A DNA stretch of 7,272 bases from Burkholderiaceae bacterium (lineage in GTDB: Bacteria; Pseudomonadota; Gammaproteobacteria; Burkholderiales; Burkholderiaceae). Each line of letters starts with the position of its first letter. The stretch's first letter is position 1. The DNA lies in NCBI GenBank assembly GCA_947372155.1, contig CANBSM010000150.1:1-7272 (forward strand), in the 5' to 3' direction. The notes under the pieces were generated by a model. That model made no database searches, was not told the origin of the DNA, and saw nothing but the letters and a program-made list of their open reading frames with translations. Shown here piece by piece: positions 5,319-7,272 of this stretch. The translations under genes were made by a program, and so were the position numbers.

Positions 5319-6368
5319 GTGGATACAAATCGGAGAGATGCGCTTAAATTGGGTGCATCCGCTGCTATGAGCGGCATGTTTATTTCTAATGCAATTGCTG
5401 CCCCTGATGGTCAGCCACCGATTGTGGTGGAGCCATTGACTGGTAAGGCAGGCCTTAGGATTGCAAACTATTTGCCTAAAATGGGCGCTACCTCAAGATT
5501 GGGTCTGGTTACCAATGATGGTTTGGTGGTTGATATTCCTGCAGAGGCTGCTCGTCAAAAAGTGCAGCTTTCATTTGATCCGACTTCAATGATTTCATTG
5601 GCCGCTTCTGGCAACAAAGGTTTGTCAGAGCTGGCAACATTATTTAAAGGCCGTGGAAGCAATCTAGCGAATGTAAATAATGTAATTTTGTTATCACCCA
5701 TTCCTAAGCCACAAAGCAATATTTATTGCGTGGGCTGGAATTACCTTGACCACTTTGAAGAGGGCCTCAAACATCGCGCCGATACTGCTGTAAAAGAGTA
5801 TCCAAAGGTTCCAGTGCTATTTACTAAAGGCACACAAACCATGAACGGCCCGTTTGATAACATTCCTTATGATGCCGGCATCTCCACCATGATTGACTGG
5901 GAGGCTGAGCTAGCATTGGTGATTGGTAAAAAGGGTAAGAATATTTCTGAAGACAATGCAATGGATTATGTCTTTGGCTATTCTGCTTACAACGACACTA
6001 CGGCGCGTGATATTCAGCAAAAACGTCAGTCTGGCCAATGGTTTAAAGGCAAGAGCATAGATGGTCACGGACCAATGGGTCCTTGGGTTGTTACAGCAGG
6101 CGGCGTTAATTTGGATGACACTCGCATTATTTGCCGTGTGAATGGTGTCGAAAAGCAAAACGCTAGTTACAAGCAAATGTACTTCAAGATCCCAGCAATT
6201 ATTGCTGAGCTATCACGTGGCTTAACTTTGCTGCCTGGTGACATTATTGCAACTGGCACACCTTCTGGTGTTGGTGCGGGTAGAACGCCTCAGGAGTTCA
6301 TGAAGCCAGGCGATGTTATGGAAACAAACATCACCGGCATTGGCATCATCCGTAACAAGATTGCCTAA
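5319..6368 (+). CDS. Fumarylacetoacetate-hydrolase-family enzyme with a twin-arginine (Tat) signal
   Basis: This 349-residue protein has a C-terminal FAH catalytic domain (PF01557), the fold of fumarylacetoacetate hydrolases, acylpyruvases and 2-keto-4-pentenoate hydratase-type enzymes that act on 2-oxo acids. The divalent-metal ligands look intact: Glu195 and Glu197 in DWEAELALVIGKKGKN and Asp226 in YSAYNDTTARD. Other family blocks are present: IYCVGWNYLDHFEE (135-148), WFKGKSIDGHGPMGPWVV (241-258), GDIIATGTPSGVGAG (307-321) and MKPGDVMETNITGIGIIRN (328-346). Unusually for a family that is mostly cytosolic, the N-terminus reads TNRRDALKLGASAAMSG, a twin-arginine motif with a hydrophobic stretch and an AIA/A cleavage site near residue 27, so export of the folded, metal-loaded enzyme to the periplasm is predicted. 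A strong ribosome site supports the GTG start. The substrate is unknown; ring-cleavage products or other 2-oxo acids are plausible. Confidence 0.92.
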   Translation: MDTNRRDALKLGASAAMSGMFISNAIAAPDGQPPIVVEPLTGKAGLRIANYLPKMGATSRLGLVTNDGLVVDIPAEAARQKVQLSFDPTSMISLAASGNKGLSELATLFKGRGSNLANVNNVILLSPIPKPQSNIYCVGWNYLDHFEEGLKHRADTAVKEYPKVPVLFTKGTQTMNGPFDNIPYDAGISTMIDWEAELALVIGKKGKNISEDNAMDYVFGYSAYNDTTARDIQQKRQSGQWFKGKSIDGHGPMGPWVVTAGGVNLDDTRIICRVNGVEKQNASYKQMYFKIPAIIAELSRGLTLLPGDIIATGTPSGVGAGRTPQEFMKPGDVMETNITGIGIIRNKIA

Positions 6369-6391
6369 CTGATCAACTCAGCAAGCTTTCA

Positions 6392-6452
6392 GAACAACAG
6401 CAAGGACCTAGAGAACCCAGAAGTGGTGGGTTCCGTCCTTGCCCAGTTGTTC
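6392..6452. repeat. 61-base quasipalindrome at the FAH/rhodanese convergent junction
   Basis: Three perfect 7-base arm pairs nest inside one another: GAACAAC/GTTGTTC (6392-6398 with 6446-6452), CAAGGAC/GTCCTTG (6401-6407 with 6435-6441) and GAACCCA/TGGGTTC (6413-6419 with 6427-6433). They are separated by small internal loops (2 versus 4 bases, 5 versus 1 base) and a 7-base apical loop. The outer and middle left arms are intergenic, while the whole right side codes for the rhodanese C-terminus. No T-run follows on either strand, so it is not a textbook intrinsic terminator, but the RNA hairpin could mark or protect both 3' ends. Confidence 0.75.
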
Positions 6453-7272
6453 CACCAAACCAAACTCCCAATCAAGATAGGCCTGCATAGCTGCAGGATC
6501 CACGCTAGTACCTTCATACGGGCGCTTATAGCGATCTAGTGGAGGAGAGGCTAAATGGCTCGGCCCTTTCTCTAGGTCTAATCCTGCCTTTACCCAAGCA
6601 GCATTGCCGCCTTCTAAAACGAGCACCTCGGCTTCGGTTAAGAGTTGCAATTCCTGGGCAGCAAAAAGACTTAACTCAGTAGGGGTGCTGGTAACGACAT
6701 AGCGGTCTACCTGAGGAATTTTTTTCATTGCTTCAGCCAATTGTGATCGAAGGGCATACCAACTTCCAGGAATATGTCCTTTAACGTAGTTGGCATGTGT
6801 GCTGAAATCGATCGCAATCGTATTGCTGTCGCTCTTAAGCCAATGAGATGCTGTCACTGCATCAACACTCTCTATTGTTGGAAGATCAGGAAGGGGCGCC
6901 TTCCAGATTCCTTTTTCAGTGAGGTCAGAGGTATTGACTCCATCGAGAACATAAATATCCCACGCCATTTGCGCCAACCAAGATGCGGGCATATTGGCGC
7001 GTACACCAGCACCACTGGGGTCTACCAAAACTACCCGTGCACCACGAACCGGGGCAACCATCTCAGTTTCTTGTACAAGCTGTCCTCCCGGCACTGATCT
7101 AAAGCCGGGTAGATGACCTGCTTCATACTCTTCGGGAGTGCGCGTATCAAAGAAATAAGTAGTTCGATCAGACTGTTCTTTCCATGTCTGTACATCGCCC
7201 AGGTTAGCGCGCTTAACGCCAGCACGATCAGCAACACTGCGAGCGCGGACCGCCGCTGCATTTCTTGTATCT
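6408..7272 (-). CDS. Multi-domain rhodanese-like protein, 5' end outside the window
   Basis: About 287 residues of the C-terminal part are visible; the frame is open to the window's right edge, so the start lies beyond it. A GTG at 7094 is internal, because in-frame sequence upstream already encodes rhodanese motifs. The first visible domain has FFDTRTPEEYEAGHLPG (visible residues 40-56) and then VLVDPSGAGVRA, where the catalytic cysteine position is Asp (base 7022). The last domain has AIDFSTHANYVKGHIPG and then YVVTSTPTELSLF, where the position is Ser (base 6689). Both visible domains should therefore lack thiosulfate sulfurtransferase activity, although cysteine-bearing domains may lie upstream, as in the four-domain rhodaneses of proteobacteria. 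The chain ends with a WEFGLVEQLGKDGTHHF segment. No signal or membrane segment is seen in this part. The gene converges on the FAH-family gene with 39 bases between stops, and its 3' end forms half of a quasipalindrome. Confidence 0.88.
   Translation of the reverse strand, partial: DTRNAAAVRARSVADRAGVKRANLGDVQTWKEQSDRTTYFFDTRTPEEYEAGHLPGFRSVPGGQLVQETEMVAPVRGARVVLVDPSGAGVRANMPASWLAQMAWDIYVLDGVNTSDLTEKGIWKAPLPDLPTIESVDAVTASHWLKSDSNTIAIDFSTHANYVKGHIPGSWYALRSQLAEAMKKIPQVDRYVVTSTPTELSLFAAQELQLLTEAEVLVLEGGNAAWVKAGLDLEKGPSHLASPPLDRYKRPYEGTSVDPAAMQAYLDWEFGLVEQLGKDGTHHFWVL

Noticed and set aside
5910..6176. Minus-strand frame opposite the FAH-family catalytic domain
   Set aside because: It is antisense to metal-binding and other conserved blocks; no ribosome site or motif.
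6408..7094. GTG at 7094 as the rhodanese start
   Set aside because: In-frame sequence upstream encodes continuous rhodanese-domain motifs up to the window edge, so this codon is internal.
6774..7097. Plus-strand 107-residue frame opposite the rhodanese gene
   Set aside because: It has no domain or ribosome site and overlaps the conserved rhodanese frame.
7031..7261. Minus-strand 76-residue frame that looks like a small secreted or membrane protein with a hydrophobic N-terminus
   Set aside because: It overlaps out of frame the rhodanese reading frame, which shows FDTR and GHLPG motifs over the same bases; it is a shadow.

Overview
The window looks like ordinary chromosomal sequence from a betaproteobacterium of the order Burkholderiales, with a Polynucleobacter-like freshwater bacterium as my best guess. 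The reasons are moderate GC by eye, a Bug-family solute-binding protein without its transporter, a phasin-like helical protein, a Tat-exported fumarylacetoacetate-hydrolase-family protein, a group II truncated globin, and compact packing with very short convergent junctions. This placement is inference from gene content; no rRNA or other marker is present. I see no transposase, integrase, phage gene, CRISPR array, tRNA or rRNA, and no gene-free stretch over 300 bases.

Layout, left to right. (1) 1-1722, plus strand: the 3' part of a pore-loop ion-channel-like membrane protein with a degenerate selectivity filter, followed 3 bases later by a BaiN/HI0933-family flavoprotein. (2) 1742-2503, minus strand: a TerC/YgdQ-family membrane protein, convergent with the flavoprotein and divergent from the next gene. 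(3) 2567-3544, plus: a secreted Bug-family substrate-binding protein, convergent at 7 bases with a minus-strand group II truncated haemoglobin (3552-3941). (4) 3942-4635: a sigma70-like promoter, a leader with an 8-base direct repeat, a phasin-like coiled-coil protein, and a strong terminator that probably works in both directions. (5) 4634-5193, minus: a small unrecognised lipoprotein followed by a TIGR02450-type tryptophan-rich protein, probably one transcript. (6) 5194-5318: an AT-rich divergent intergenic region with a perfect 15-base palindrome. (7) 5319-6368, plus: a fumarylacetoacetate-hydrolase-family enzyme that starts with GTG and carries a twin-arginine signal. (8) 6408-7272, minus: the C-terminal part of a multi-domain rhodanese cut by the window edge, whose 3' end forms half of a long quasipalindrome with the intergenic DNA.

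The genes do not form one obvious pathway. They are short transcription units of housekeeping or accessory metabolism: uptake of organic acids, oxygen or redox chemistry, carbon storage, and envelope functions. I do not see a convincing new multi-gene system. The points most worth following are the exported FAH-family enzyme with its palindromic upstream region, the channel with a non-canonical filter, the 61-base quasipalindrome at the FAH/rhodanese junction, and the rhodanese domains that lack catalytic cysteines.
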